DNA of 34,110 nt. It comes from an uncultured Eudoraea sp. GTDB taxonomy: Bacteria > Bacteroidota > Bacteroidia > Flavobacteriales > Flavobacteriaceae. The translations under genes and the position numbers were made by a program. Below the pieces are notes generated by a model. The model was not told the origin of the DNA. It did not search any database and saw only the letters and a program-made list of their open reading frames with translations. Location: assembly GCA_947258405.1 (NCBI GenBank), contig CAMYIE010000009.1, forward strand, positions 1 through 34,110, given 5' to 3'. Of the stretch, positions 9,255 through 17,153 are shown piece after piece. Numbering within the stretch: the stretch's first letter is position 1; every line of letters begins with the position of its first letter.

Positions 9255-10403
9255 ATGGTTTCTAGATATTCTTATATACTGCTTCTGATCCTGTTGCTGT
9301 TTTCCTGCGAGAAGGATGAAGAACGGATCATAGTCCCTGCCGATGGGTATCAGTGGCCTTTGGCCACCAGAGACTACTGGCCCTCCAGCGGCTGGCAGAC
9401 TGCCAGACTCGAAAACCACGACATGGACATCGATAAAATGGACCAGGCCAACGCTTTTGCGGAGAATGATCCACTCAGCAGGGCCCTGTTGGTGGTGAAA
9501 GATGGCTATCTCGTTTATGAGAACTATTATGACGAAGGCGGTATTGATGCCAGTACCAACCTCTGGTCGGTTACCAAGAGCTTTTCTTCGGCTCTGGTAG
9601 GGTTTCTGATAGACGATGGGGTCATCAGCTCCACAGAACAACGAATGGCAGAGCTAATGCCCCAATATCCAGAATTTGATGACATCACCCTTCAGCATGT
9701 GCTTACCCATACCACCGGCCTGAACTGGTCTGAAGTAGGGCCTCCGTGGGTAGCCTGGATCTTGTCTGATGACTGGGTAGCTCATGCGCTTTCCCTGGGT
9801 TTCGAACGACCCCCAGGCACTAAATTTAAATACGGATCGGGAAATACGCATTTCCTGACGGCCCTTGTACATCACAAAGGAGGAGTGAATCCTGGCGAAC
9901 TCGCCAAGGAAAGACTATTCGATCCGATTGGCATCGACTTTGAACCGCTTAGCGAAACCATTGAATATAATAGTTGGGATGAATATATTCCGCCCCTGCC
10001 ACAACGTTGGCGCAGAGATCCTCAGGGTATTGAAACCGCCAGTTTTGGTCTCTACCTCACAGCCAGGGATATGGCCAAATTTGGTTTTCTGTATCTGAAC
10101 AGAGGAAGATGGGGCAATCAGCAGATCCTTTCAGAATCATGGGTAGACAATTCTACCCGAGACCATGAAAAGAATATTTATGGCCGTTACAGTTATGGTT
10201 ACCAATGGTACCTCACTTATGTGGATGGCGAACCGGCTTTCCTGGCCAGTGGATTCGGAGGCCAGATCATAGGCGTAGTACCCTCGCTCGACCTGGTAGT
10301 AGTACTCAAATACGAAGCTGAAACCCCGCAACATCCGGAGCCCGGCAGCTCCCATGACGATATGAAGCTCTTTGAGCTGGTGGTAAAAGCCGTAAACCGT
10401 TGA
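9255..10403 (+). CDS. Lipoprotein serine hydrolase, class C beta-lactamase fold
   Basis: 382 aa. The N-terminus is a lipoprotein signal with lipobox LLFSC (Cys18). The penicillin-binding/class C fold shows the catalytic S105-V-T-K108 in LWSVTKSFSS, the second-motif Tyr193 in FKYGSGNTHF, and the third-motif region ASGFGGQ, with G-F-G-G in place of the common GHGGQ. The family includes esterases, D-aminopeptidases and 6-aminohexanoate-dimer-type hydrolases; the sequence does not settle the substrate, and true beta-lactamase activity is not implied. It likely sits on the periplasmic side of a membrane. Its stop (TGA, 10401-10403) directly abuts the stop of the leftward propeller gene, leaving no intergenic base. 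Confidence 0.92.
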   Translation: MVSRYSYILLLILLLFSCEKDEERIIVPADGYQWPLATRDYWPSSGWQTARLENHDMDIDKMDQANAFAENDPLSRALLVVKDGYLVYENYYDEGGIDASTNLWSVTKSFSSALVGFLIDDGVISSTEQRMAELMPQYPEFDDITLQHVLTHTTGLNWSEVGPPWVAWILSDDWVAHALSLGFERPPGTKFKYGSGNTHFLTALVHHKGGVNPGELAKERLFDPIGIDFEPLSETIEYNSWDEYIPPLPQRWRRDPQGIETASFGLYLTARDMAKFGFLYLNRGRWGNQQILSESWVDNSTRDHEKNIYGRYSYGYQWYLTYVDGEPAFLASGFGGQIIGVVPSLDLVVVLKYEAETPQHPEPGSSHDDMKLFELVVKAVNR

Positions 10404-13400
10404 TCAATCCTCGAATTCCGATCCTCTTCCAGGTGTGTACGGTACCCCTGCTTGTAGAAGGTCTTCTTCCAGCTGTTTTACTTTCACATTGTACAATTCT
10501 TCCAGTTCTGCCTTAGCCGCAGCGATCTGCTTTTTAGCAATCGCATAGCTGTCAATATGTGTTTGAGTGGGCGTGGCCGTAGAATACTTTTGCTCGTTGG
10601 AGATAATACCCAACCTGAACATGGGGTTTTGAGGTTGGTCGATATCGAGCCTGCGCTTTACAGGGTCTCCATAAAGCTGTAGTTCTGTCTGGCGGATTTG
10701 CTTTTCAATTTCCACCACGGTTTGCTGATAAGCCCCGACTGGTAATTCTGCTCTTTTAAGCGCCTTTTTGATATGTTTCAGTTTATCCTCTGTATCGTTG
10801 ATCAGCGCATCGCAGATGCGACCCTGGGCTACCAGGGCGGCAAGATCTTTCTGAAAAGCTACTTTTTCTGCGCGGTTAACTGCAGGCAAGACCGTATTAT
10901 CCAGTGCTTTAACATTAAAACTAACAGGCCCCGCCAATGAGGTCAGAACACCCTCCTGAAGCTCGTGCATTTCTACGGTAAAAGAACCCGGTAATACCAG
11001 CGTCCCTTCATCCCTGCCTGAAAAGGGGTTGTAAAACATAGGCTTTTCAAAACTCACCGGATCTGGCAAAGTGTACCTAAGATCCCAATGCCAGCGCTGT
11101 AGTCCTTTTTTAGGGGTTACGAATTCTTTTTTTACCACCTTCCCTCCGGCATCACGGATCGTAAACACCAATTGCCTTTTGTCTTCATAAGTCTCCTCTT
11201 TCAGCCTGTCGTAACTGGGGTAAGGATTATCTTTCTTCTGTTTCACCAGCTCCTTCTCCTTTTCACTTCTCTGCTTTTTAAGCGTTTTGTATTCTTCACC
11301 ATAGTAATAAGAAATAATGGCTTCAGGTCCAAGATTAGGCGCTGTGTAAAAATTGTCGCCCTGAAAAGATTTGCCAGGCAAGCCCAGCGGAGTACTTTTT
11401 TCCCATAATAAGGCATCTCTAACCGGGTAGATCACCGCTTTTTCGGAAGGATAAGCATTCTCTACAGATCGCAATGGTGTATAGTCATCAAGCACATAAA
11501 AACCTCTGCCGAAAGTACCGAGTACCAGGTCGTTTTCCCGTTCCTGAATAGCAATATCGCGTACCGCTATAGTAGGCAGCCCATCACCCAATTCTTTCCA
11601 GTGTTTGCCGCCATCAGGTGAGAAAAATACCCCGAATTCAGTACCACAAAAAAGCAATTCTCGGTTTGCAGGGTCTTCCTCTATCGCATAGACACTGCCC
11701 CTTTCAGGCAAATTGGAACTTATAGATGTCCAGCTATTCCCACGGTTTGTGGATTTAAAAATATAGGGGCTAAAATTTCCGTATTTATGATGGTTAAAAG
11801 CTACATAGATCAGATTGGAATCGTGGCGCGAAAGGAATACGCTGTTTACATAAGATCGGCGAGGTGCGCCGGGAATATTGTCGATCTTTCTCCAGCTATT
11901 ACCTCCATTTTCGGAGATCTGTACCAGCCCATCGTCTGTTCCAATAGCCAGCAGGTTTTCATCGAGCGGCGATTCGGCCATGGCTACGATGGTACCATAG
12001 AGCGAGGTGGAGCCATTTTTGGCTACGGCATCGATACTTACAATACGGTCGTAGACTTTTAGCTGGTTTCGGTCGACCTGCCGGGTAAGGTCATCGCTGA
12101 TCTCCTTCCAGCTGTTGCCGTAATCGTCTGAGCGAAACACTTTGTTGGCCGCAAAATAGATCCTTCCGCCCGCATGCCGACTCGCTACTAAGGGTGCATC
12201 CCAATTAAATCGGTATGCGTTCTCCCCCTCTGGTTCACGTGGCTGTATACCTACAGACTCTCCGCTTTTTCGATCGAAGCGCACCAGAAACCCATATTGT
12301 GACTGGGCATAAACGATATCCGGATTTTTGGGGTCTACCTGCGATTCGAAGCCATCCCCGCCGTTGGTAATAAACCAATCGGAATTGGTGATCCCATGGT
12401 CGGTAACTACCCTTGAAGGCCCGCCAATACTAAAATTATCCTGGGTACCCCCATAGATATTATAAAAGGGTTCGTCGTTGTCTACCGCTACCTTGTAAAA
12501 TTGGGTAACCGGCAGGTTTTCCTTAAAATCCCAATTTTTTGCCGCGTCGAAAGTCTCATATATTCCACCATCGCATCCCACCAGCCAATGGCGGTTGTTC
12601 TGTGGATCGATCCACATCGAATGGTTATCCACATGTTTGTAATCCTCCCCTACTTTGGAGAATGTTTTTCCGCCATCACGGCTAACAGTCATCCAGGTAT
12701 CCATGGAATAGAGCGTGTGTTTATTAACAGGATCGGCGATGATCTCCTGGTAGTAGTTTCCGCTGGTAACATGTTTACTCTGTTTTTCCCAGCTTGCACC
12801 ACGGTTGGTAGAGAGGAAAACACCTCCTTTTTTATCGGCAGCTTCTACAATGGCGTAGATATATTCCGGATCGGCCGGGGATATCGCCAAACCGATACGC
12901 CCGATTTCGGTCTTTGGCAGGCCTTTCTGTATTTTTTCCCAGCTGGCGCCACCGTCGGTAGTTTTGTGTAAACCTGAACCTGGTCCGCCACCCACATATG
13001 TAAATACATGCCGGCGACGTTGGAAAGTAGCGGCATAAAGCACATCAGGATCACGAGGGTCCATCAACACATCGGTTACGCCTGTATGCTCATCGATTTG
13101 CAAAACGGGAGTCCAGTTCACTCCGCCGTCCGTGGTTTTGTATAATCCTCTTTCGCCACCTTTACTCCAAAGCGGTCCAATGGCAGCCACGTAGACTATA
13201 TCAGGATTTTCAGGATGAACCAGGATCTTACCGATATGTTCTGAGGATTTGAGTCCCAGATGTTTCCAGGAAGCTCCACCGTCTACCGATTTATACACAC
13301 CGTCACCATAGGAAACCGATCTTTGGTTGTTATTCTCGCCTGTACCTATCCAGACCACATTCGGGTTATGCGGGTCAAGGGTAACACAGCCGATAGAATA

Positions 13401-13685
13401 CGATCCCTCCTTGTCGAAAATTGGCGAATAGCTTAGTCCGGCATTATCGGTTTTCCATACTCCGCCGGAGGAGGTAGCGACATAATATTCGTACGGGTTA
13501 TCCGGATTTACGGCGATATCTGAAATCCGCCCGGACGTCAGTGCCGGCCCTACCTCACGCCATTTCAACCCAGTAAGGGAGATGGAATCGAGGGGAACTA
13601 CAGTGTTTTTCTTTGATTTCTGGGCGTAAGAAGCACCAAACCCTATTGATATTAAAAGGGCAACTAAAAATATATTCCTGGCCAT
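10404..13685 (-). CDS. Exported Asp-box (BNR/VPS10-type) propeller protein
   Basis: 1093 aa with a signal peptide (cleavage near SYAQ, residue 21). Many Asp-box motifs of type S-x-D-x-G-x-x-W are visible: SVDGGASW (133-140), TTDGGVNW, TTDGGASW, STNRGASW, SDDYGNSW, SENGGNSW, STNRGNSW and SPDGGKHW, spread over about the first 700 residues as expected for one or two large propellers. The C-terminal third has a beta-sandwich-like part (DAGGKVVKKEF, GLQRWHWDLRYTLPDP) and a helical tail. Such proteins are often labelled glycosyl hydrolase or sortilin-like; no glycosidase catalytic residues are apparent, so the enzymatic label is unsafe. No type IX secretion tail was seen. Probably periplasmic or secreted and protein- or glycan-binding. 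Confidence 0.9.
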   Translation of the reverse strand: MARNIFLVALLISIGFGASYAQKSKKNTVVPLDSISLTGLKWREVGPALTSGRISDIAVNPDNPYEYYVATSSGGVWKTDNAGLSYSPIFDKEGSYSIGCVTLDPHNPNVVWIGTGENNNQRSVSYGDGVYKSVDGGASWKHLGLKSSEHIGKILVHPENPDIVYVAAIGPLWSKGGERGLYKTTDGGVNWTPVLQIDEHTGVTDVLMDPRDPDVLYAATFQRRRHVFTYVGGGPGSGLHKTTDGGASWEKIQKGLPKTEIGRIGLAISPADPEYIYAIVEAADKKGGVFLSTNRGASWEKQSKHVTSGNYYQEIIADPVNKHTLYSMDTWMTVSRDGGKTFSKVGEDYKHVDNHSMWIDPQNNRHWLVGCDGGIYETFDAAKNWDFKENLPVTQFYKVAVDNDEPFYNIYGGTQDNFSIGGPSRVVTDHGITNSDWFITNGGDGFESQVDPKNPDIVYAQSQYGFLVRFDRKSGESVGIQPREPEGENAYRFNWDAPLVASRHAGGRIYFAANKVFRSDDYGNSWKEISDDLTRQVDRNQLKVYDRIVSIDAVAKNGSTSLYGTIVAMAESPLDENLLAIGTDDGLVQISENGGNSWRKIDNIPGAPRRSYVNSVFLSRHDSNLIYVAFNHHKYGNFSPYIFKSTNRGNSWTSISSNLPERGSVYAIEEDPANRELLFCGTEFGVFFSPDGGKHWKELGDGLPTIAVRDIAIQERENDLVLGTFGRGFYVLDDYTPLRSVENAYPSEKAVIYPVRDALLWEKSTPLGLPGKSFQGDNFYTAPNLGPEAIISYYYGEEYKTLKKQRSEKEKELVKQKKDNPYPSYDRLKEETYEDKRQLVFTIRDAGGKVVKKEFVTPKKGLQRWHWDLRYTLPDPVSFEKPMFYNPFSGRDEGTLVLPGSFTVEMHELQEGVLTSLAGPVSFNVKALDNTVLPAVNRAEKVAFQKDLAALVAQGRICDALINDTEDKLKHIKKALKRAELPVGAYQQTVVEIEKQIRQTELQLYGDPVKRRLDIDQPQNPMFRLGIISNEQKYSTATPTQTHIDSYAIAKKQIAAAKAELEELYNVKVKQLEEDLLQAGVPYTPGRGSEFED

Positions 13686-13740
13686 AAGTTTAGATTGTGA
13701 TCATTCAAAAAAGTCTCCTAATATACAAAAGAAAAGAGAC

Positions 13741-13860
13741 GAGAAGATGAAAGTTGAAAGATGAAATATGAAATATGCCCGCCCACCCGTAGCCCCGATA
13801 GTTATAGCGGGCGAAGGAGGGAAGTTGGAAGTAAAAAGTTGGAAGATGGAAGAATGAATA
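13741..13860. repeat. Purine-rich low-complexity repeats with central hairpin
   Basis: Tracts built on GAAAGTTGAAAGATGAAA and GTTGGAAGTAAAAAGTTGGAAG surround a possible GCCCGC (13777-13782)/GCGGGC (13807-13812) stem. The complementary pyrimidine version (CATCTTTCAATTTTCAATTTTCC) occurs at about 13921-13949, so the two ends form an imperfect inverted repeat in the gap between two genes. Similar tracts recur at 20638, 21441 and 25256. Confidence 0.5.
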
Positions 13861-13949
13861 AAGAGGTAGATAAGATTTGAAGTATTCTGATGAGCTCTAA
13901 TAATTCATCATCTATTTTGCATTTTCATCTTTCAATTTTCAATTTTCCA

Positions 13950-14231
13950 TTAAAAGTAGCTCCCTCCAAAAATCTCGGTGCGTTCATTATTGCTGATCAC
14001 GGCTACGGAGATCTGGATATCGAGTTTAAATTCATCGGTATAGAAATAGGTCCTGCGGCTGCGGTCGTATTCGATACAGGCATTATAGTCTTTTAAATAT
14101 TCGAGAAGCAGGTAGACCAGTCTTTCGCTCACGTTCATTCTTCTGGCCAGTTCCTTTGGGGAACCGGTACTTTCGTTTTCGATTAAACGGTGAAGCTGTT
14201 GTAAACGTTCCAGACTTTTGATGGTCTTCAT
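13950..14231 (-). CDS. Small HTH DNA-binding protein
   Basis: 93 aa starting at ATG 14229-14231 (MKTIKSLERLQQLHRLIENE). A longer in-frame start at 14351 would run through the divergent promoter region and is rejected. Residues 1-60 form a winged-helix-type HTH: LQQLHRLIENESTGSPKELA, then the recognition region NVSERLVYLLLEYLKDY. The C-terminus is beta-like (RRTYFYTDEF, ending FGGSYF). The HTH_11/DeoR-like pattern is inferred by eye. It is divergent from the repressor-like gene at 14401, and the shared 169-base gap contains two 18-bp repeats that could be operators. It may regulate itself, its divergent neighbour, or the membrane-protein/lipoprotein genes that follow. No effector domain is present. 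Confidence 0.75.
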   Translation of the reverse strand: MKTIKSLERLQQLHRLIENESTGSPKELARRMNVSERLVYLLLEYLKDYNACIEYDRSRRTYFYTDEFKLDIQISVAVISNNERTEIFGGSYF

Positions 14232-14260
14232 TAGTTGGCCTTCTTGAATAAAATAAAAAT

Positions 14261-14278
14261 ATAGATTATTTTCTATAT
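14261..14278. promoter_or_regulatory. Candidate operator, copy 1
   Basis: ATAGATTATTTTCTATAT contains an ATAGA/TCTAT inverted repeat and matches 16 of 18 bases at 14291-14308. It lies between two divergent regulator genes. Likely a binding site for one of them; which one cannot be told from sequence. Confidence 0.45.
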
Positions 14279-14290
14279 ATGCAAATAGAA

Positions 14291-14308
14291 TTAGATTTTT
14301 TTCTATAT
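14291..14308. promoter_or_regulatory. Candidate operator, copy 2
   Basis: TTAGATTTTTTTCTATAT, with a TAGA/TCTA inverted repeat, starts exactly 30 bases (about three helical turns) after copy 1. It overlaps the candidate -7 box TATATTTG at 14305-14312, so binding here could block rightward transcription. Confidence 0.45.
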
Positions 14309-14312
14309 TTGT
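14305..14312 (+). promoter_or_regulatory. Candidate -7 promoter box TATATTTG
   Basis: Matches the Bacteroidota TAnnTTTG consensus exactly and would give an 80- to 90-base leader for the gene at 14401. No good TTTG -33 element was seen upstream. Confidence 0.4.
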
Positions 14313-14400
14313 ATAAGAGGCGGATTTTGCAGGGCTTCTATGAGAAATCAAAGGGATAAAATCGTATTTTTGATAGACCGCCCCTCCAGTTACAATACAA

Positions 14401-14784
14401 ATGTTTAAAACGATAGATCGACTTATTCAATTTATTGAATATGCTGGGCTAAGTGCCCGGCAGTTCGATATTTCCATCGGGGCGGCCAATGGCTATACCT
14501 TGAGGATGAAGAAGAACCATGCTTCTATCGGTAGTGATGTGATCGAAAATATCATCCGCACCTATCCCCAGCTCGATGTGGTCTGGCTACTCACCGGTGA
14601 AGGTAGGATGATCAAGCAAAAAGTGAAATCGGAAGATCTGGACTTCGATAATCTTCCACCTTCCCGTCAGCAGGATATCGAGCGTATAATTGAAAGTAAG
14701 ATCAGAGAACGGCAGGAAAGAGAACTAAAAGACCTGCTGAAAGAAGTGACATCCGAGATCGAAAAAACCCGGAAAAAAGAGTAG
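14401..14784 (+). CDS. Phage-repressor-like HTH protein
   Basis: 127 aa. Residues 1-70 (IDRLIQFIEYAGLSARQFD, ASIGSDVIENIIRTYPQLDV, VWLLTGEGRM) match the N-terminal HTH type common in Bacteroidota XRE/CI-like regulators. In these the conserved run PxLxxxWLLTGEG follows the DNA-binding helices. The C-terminal 50 residues are highly charged and helical (IIESKIRERQERELKDLLKE), probably a coiled coil for oligomerisation; there is no peptidase or ligand domain. Divergent from the small HTH gene at 14231. Its stop (TAG 14782-14784) abuts the stop of the leftward membrane-protein gene with no base between. It could be a chromosomal regulator or a phage relic; no other phage gene is nearby. Confidence 0.85.
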   Translation: MFKTIDRLIQFIEYAGLSARQFDISIGAANGYTLRMKKNHASIGSDVIENIIRTYPQLDVVWLLTGEGRMIKQKVKSEDLDFDNLPPSRQQDIERIIESKIRERQERELKDLLKEVTSEIEKTRKKE

Positions 14785-16017
14785 CTAAGTATTTGCCCTC
14801 AGCTCATACTGGATCTTTTGCTTTAAACGATATAACTCTTCAAGGTACTGATCTGTACTCCTGTCTTTGTTACTTTCGGCGCTCAGTGACCTGAATTCAT
14901 GTAGCTCGTTTAAATCTTTTGTGGCGGTCTTATCTATAAATTCTTCAAGCTCATTTTCAACTTCCTCATAAATATCTAGAATCCCAAATTTATATTTAAA
15001 ATTGTACGACAAAAGTCTCAAGACAATTATCACTGTGAGTACTACAGGAAAAACATTGACGTTGCTACTAGAATCTAGATAACGTATATCTAATAAACTT
15101 TCTAAAAATTGATAAGAGTATATTATAATTGGTGATAAGATTGCATAACGCCACCAAATTTTAGAAGAAATAAACCATACCATCATCAACAGTAAAACAC
15201 AAAACTTTGTCATAGCAAACCAATAGAAAGTGTTGAAATCAAGAAATCCATTACTTCCAATCTTCAAACCCAACAATTCCACTTCGTAAATACCCGAAGG
15301 GACTAAATGATGTGTATTATAAATGATTGGGCATAGCACTATCAGCACAAAGCTAAATACATCAACAATTGTTCTATTTGCCGTTGTTAAGGATAAATAT
15401 CTCTTAATACCATATTGTTGAAAAAACTTTTCGGATAATAGATTGTCCAGATGTTGTAATCTTAATCCATACTGTATTTCATCCAAAACGGGTCGTAGGT
15501 TCTGAATATTCTCAAATTGATCCTTAAGTCTTTTATATAATGTCCTGATTTTCAAGGCTTGATATGAAGAAGTTATGTATCCTTTAATTAGAAATTTATT
15601 AATGATTGACTCATCAAAAAGAATGATTAATGAACAAATCAAAGCCGTTATGATAAGTGTTTCTAAAAGTGTCTCCTCGGAGTAAAAAACTTTATCATAA
15701 AAGAATGAAATAATAGAATGCATATATAATCCAATTGGTAATAGAATGGAAAATCGCCACCACTTTGAATTTACTAGAAACCAGATTAGGCATAAAGAAA
15801 GTGGAATTATTTTTGATAAAATAAACCAGGCAAATGCCCGTGTAGTAATAAAACCATGATAATAGTAATTACCAAAGAGATTAAAATACTGGCTGTTGTC
15901 ATCTTCAAATAATAAATGAATATATATGCAAAAAGGCAAAACAAGTACTACAAAAGCTAAAAAAATATCTCTTTTGTATTTTTTTTTCCAGATTCCTTTT
16001 CGAGAATTTAGTTTCAT
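14785..16017 (-). CDS. Internally duplicated multi-pass membrane protein of unknown family
   Basis: 410 aa from ATG 16015-16017; a TTG four codons upstream is less likely. The basic N-terminus (KLNSRKGIWKKKYKRD) suggests N-in topology. Two copies of a four-helix unit are visible. Copy 1, residues about 17-136, has P28, H34, W64, K69, P72, W79, WW86-87 and ILLPIGLY. Copy 2, about 213-340, has P230, H236, GSNGF 254-258, W266, K271, W281, WW288-289 and ILSPIIIY. A charged helical linker joins them, and a charged tail (EEVENELEEFIDK) ends the protein. The same unit occurs once in the protein at 17154, on the other side of the repeat lipoprotein. The gene is AT-rich and uses AT-ending codons unlike its right-hand neighbours. 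No known family was recognised; receptor, transporter or immunity roles are all open. Confidence 0.85.
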   Translation of the reverse strand: MKLNSRKGIWKKKYKRDIFLAFVVLVLPFCIYIHLLFEDDNSQYFNLFGNYYYHGFITTRAFAWFILSKIIPLSLCLIWFLVNSKWWRFSILLPIGLYMHSIISFFYDKVFYSEETLLETLIITALICSLIILFDESIINKFLIKGYITSSYQALKIRTLYKRLKDQFENIQNLRPVLDEIQYGLRLQHLDNLLSEKFFQQYGIKRYLSLTTANRTIVDVFSFVLIVLCPIIYNTHHLVPSGIYEVELLGLKIGSNGFLDFNTFYWFAMTKFCVLLLMMVWFISSKIWWRYAILSPIIIYSYQFLESLLDIRYLDSSSNVNVFPVVLTVIIVLRLLSYNFKYKFGILDIYEEVENELEEFIDKTATKDLNELHEFRSLSAESNKDRSTDQYLEELYRLKQKIQYELRANT

Positions 16018-16381
16018 AACTGTCGCCAAATCAATACAATATAGTAAATATCCTAATTATAGAGAAAATAATCGATCCTAAATTGTACAATGAAGGTAAA
16101 TTATAATAAAACTTATTTCTTTTATTTATCTGATTTTAGGCGATCTGTAATTCGTAGTTTATAGAAAACGATCTTACACAACTAAAATTCAGAGAAGCAT
16201 TAACTTGAAGATATCAAAGCTTGAATATTGTGTATTATTCGATGAAGTGCAAGAAAATCGATAAACGGCTTGTTTTATCCGTTAAAAGGTCGTATTTTTC
16301 GGACGAATAACATATTAAAAAGGGTTTTTTTCCTACATTTGTTATACCACAAATCAAATCTTAAACGAGAAACGTAATACG
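16018..16381. other. Divergent promoter region between membrane protein and repeat lipoprotein
   Basis: 364 very AT-rich bases with no ORF. Near its right end are overlapping inverted repeats: AACGG at 16264-16268 with CCGTT at 16279-16283, and ATAAA with TTTAT inside the same stretch. The lipoprotein -7 box follows at 16334-16341. The symmetric elements could be operators for the nearby HTH proteins, but they do not resemble the 14261/14291 repeats. Confidence 0.5.
16334..16341 (+). promoter_or_regulatory. Candidate -7 promoter box TACATTTG of the repeat lipoprotein
   Basis: Exact match to TAnnTTTG, preceded by a T-run and 40 bases upstream of the ATG at 16382. That leaves a short leader of about 30-35 bases. 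No clear -33 TTTG was found. Confidence 0.55.
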
Positions 16382-16627
16382 ATGAACGCTAAAAAAATAA
16401 TATTCGGAGCTTTGGCTTGTTTAGTATTAGTGTTAGCTGCTTGTACTGACGATTCTGCTGATAGTGCACTTTACGAACAAGGAGTAGACAAAACTAAGGT
16501 AAGGTCAAGCAATAGTGTTGACAAAACTAAGGTAAGGTCAAGTAATAGTGTTGACAAAACTAAAGTAAGATCAAGTAACAGTCGTCAAAGCGTTGACAAA
16601 ACTAAAGTAAGATCAAGTAATAATTAG
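16382..16627 (+). CDS. Small lipoprotein with four VDKTKVRSSNS repeats
   Basis: 81 aa. Residues 1-21 are a lipoprotein signal (MNAKKIIFGALACLVLVLAAC, Cys21), then a short acidic spacer (TDDSADSALYEQG), then four 11-residue repeats VDKTKVRSSNS at 35-45, 46-56, 57-67 and 71-81, the last ending NN, with RQS inserted before the fourth. The mature protein is therefore almost wholly identical short basic units. This layout is seen in precursors that release several copies of a peptide and in surface repeat proteins; neither is proven here. It has its own promoter box and a strong terminator, so it is a single-gene transcript that could be highly expressed. It is flanked by two membrane proteins that share a domain. 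No known family was recognised with confidence. Lipidation and export are well supported; function is inference. Confidence 0.9.
   Translation: MNAKKIIFGALACLVLVLAACTDDSADSALYEQGVDKTKVRSSNSVDKTKVRSSNSVDKTKVRSSNSRQSVDKTKVRSSNN
16484..16624 (+). repeat. 33-bp tandem coding repeat, four units
   Basis: Units at 16484-16516, 16517-16549, 16550-16582 and 16592-16624, the last offset by a 9-base insertion (CGTCAAAGC). Units 1-2 share AAG and AGG codons where units 3-4 share AAA and AGA. Nearly all differences are synonymous; only the final residue of unit 4 differs (N for S). Confidence 0.95.
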
Positions 16628-16664
16628 GATTGTTCAATCTTTGTCTTAACTAGATATGAGTTTT

Positions 16665-16689
16665 AAAAGGGGTTTTATCCCCTTTTTTT
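16665..16689 (+). terminator. Rho-independent terminator of the repeat lipoprotein
   Basis: AAAAGGGG (16665-16672), 6-nt loop, CCCCTTTT (16679-16686), then more T. It lies 38 bases after the stop, a strong stem plus T-tract. Confidence 0.9.
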
Positions 16690-17153
16690 GACTTCATACT
16701 CAATTACATTACCGGCTTTATTTCTGGAGACTTCTTTCACCAAAATCATATTGAGTAGCCAATTTTGACCGATATTAATTATTTAGATTAATATCTGATT
16801 TGTTCAAGCACAATACAACTTCATTCTGCAATAGAGATTATATTTTCAATCAATAATCAAAACCAGAATTTATCAGGAAAAAGTTTGCGTTTGAAACACT
16901 ATTACGATCATCCCATGATTGAAATTATTAATTTTTATCTTTTTTAGATTATCTGTTTTTAAAATTTTAAGTTTTAGACGAGTTTCTACATGTATTTAGA
17001 AAATATGATTTGCCACTAATTATTAGAAACGGGTTCAAGGATTTTGGTCTAAATCTTTATTTCATCTATTATTTTGTTAGTTTATCGACAATTTGATCAT
17101 ATTTCTTGTATTTAGGCGTTTCAATATTTACAGATAATTCTTACATTAATAAA
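16690..17153. other. AT-rich intergenic region, no gene seen
   Basis: About 460 bases of very AT-rich DNA between the lipoprotein terminator and the 4-TM protein. No ORF with coding character, no clear repeat and no exact TAnnTTTG box was found. It probably holds the promoter of the 17154 gene. Confidence 0.5.

Noticed and set aside
9255-10403. Antibiotic-resistance beta-lactamase
   Set aside because: The fold and SxxK motif fit, but the third motif is GFGGQ and the sequence matches the broad esterase/peptidase group rather than AmpC.
12501-12971. Long plus-strand ORF (156 codons)
   Set aside because: It lies wholly antisense to the Asp-box propeller gene, whose repeats fix the coding strand; no recognisable domain.
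13777-13812. GCCCGC/GCGGGC stem as a terminator
   Set aside because: The 24-base loop is large and no T-tract follows on either strand; kept only as part of the repeat region.
14232-14351. Longer N-terminus for the small HTH gene
   Set aside because: The extension would cover the divergent promoter and operator-like repeats and is AT-rich low-quality sequence; ATG 14229-14231 begins a clear HTH.
16484-16624. Regular repeats that could suggest a CRISPR array
   Set aside because: The units are directly tandem without spacers, lie in frame within a lipoprotein ORF and encode the same peptide; no cas genes are nearby.
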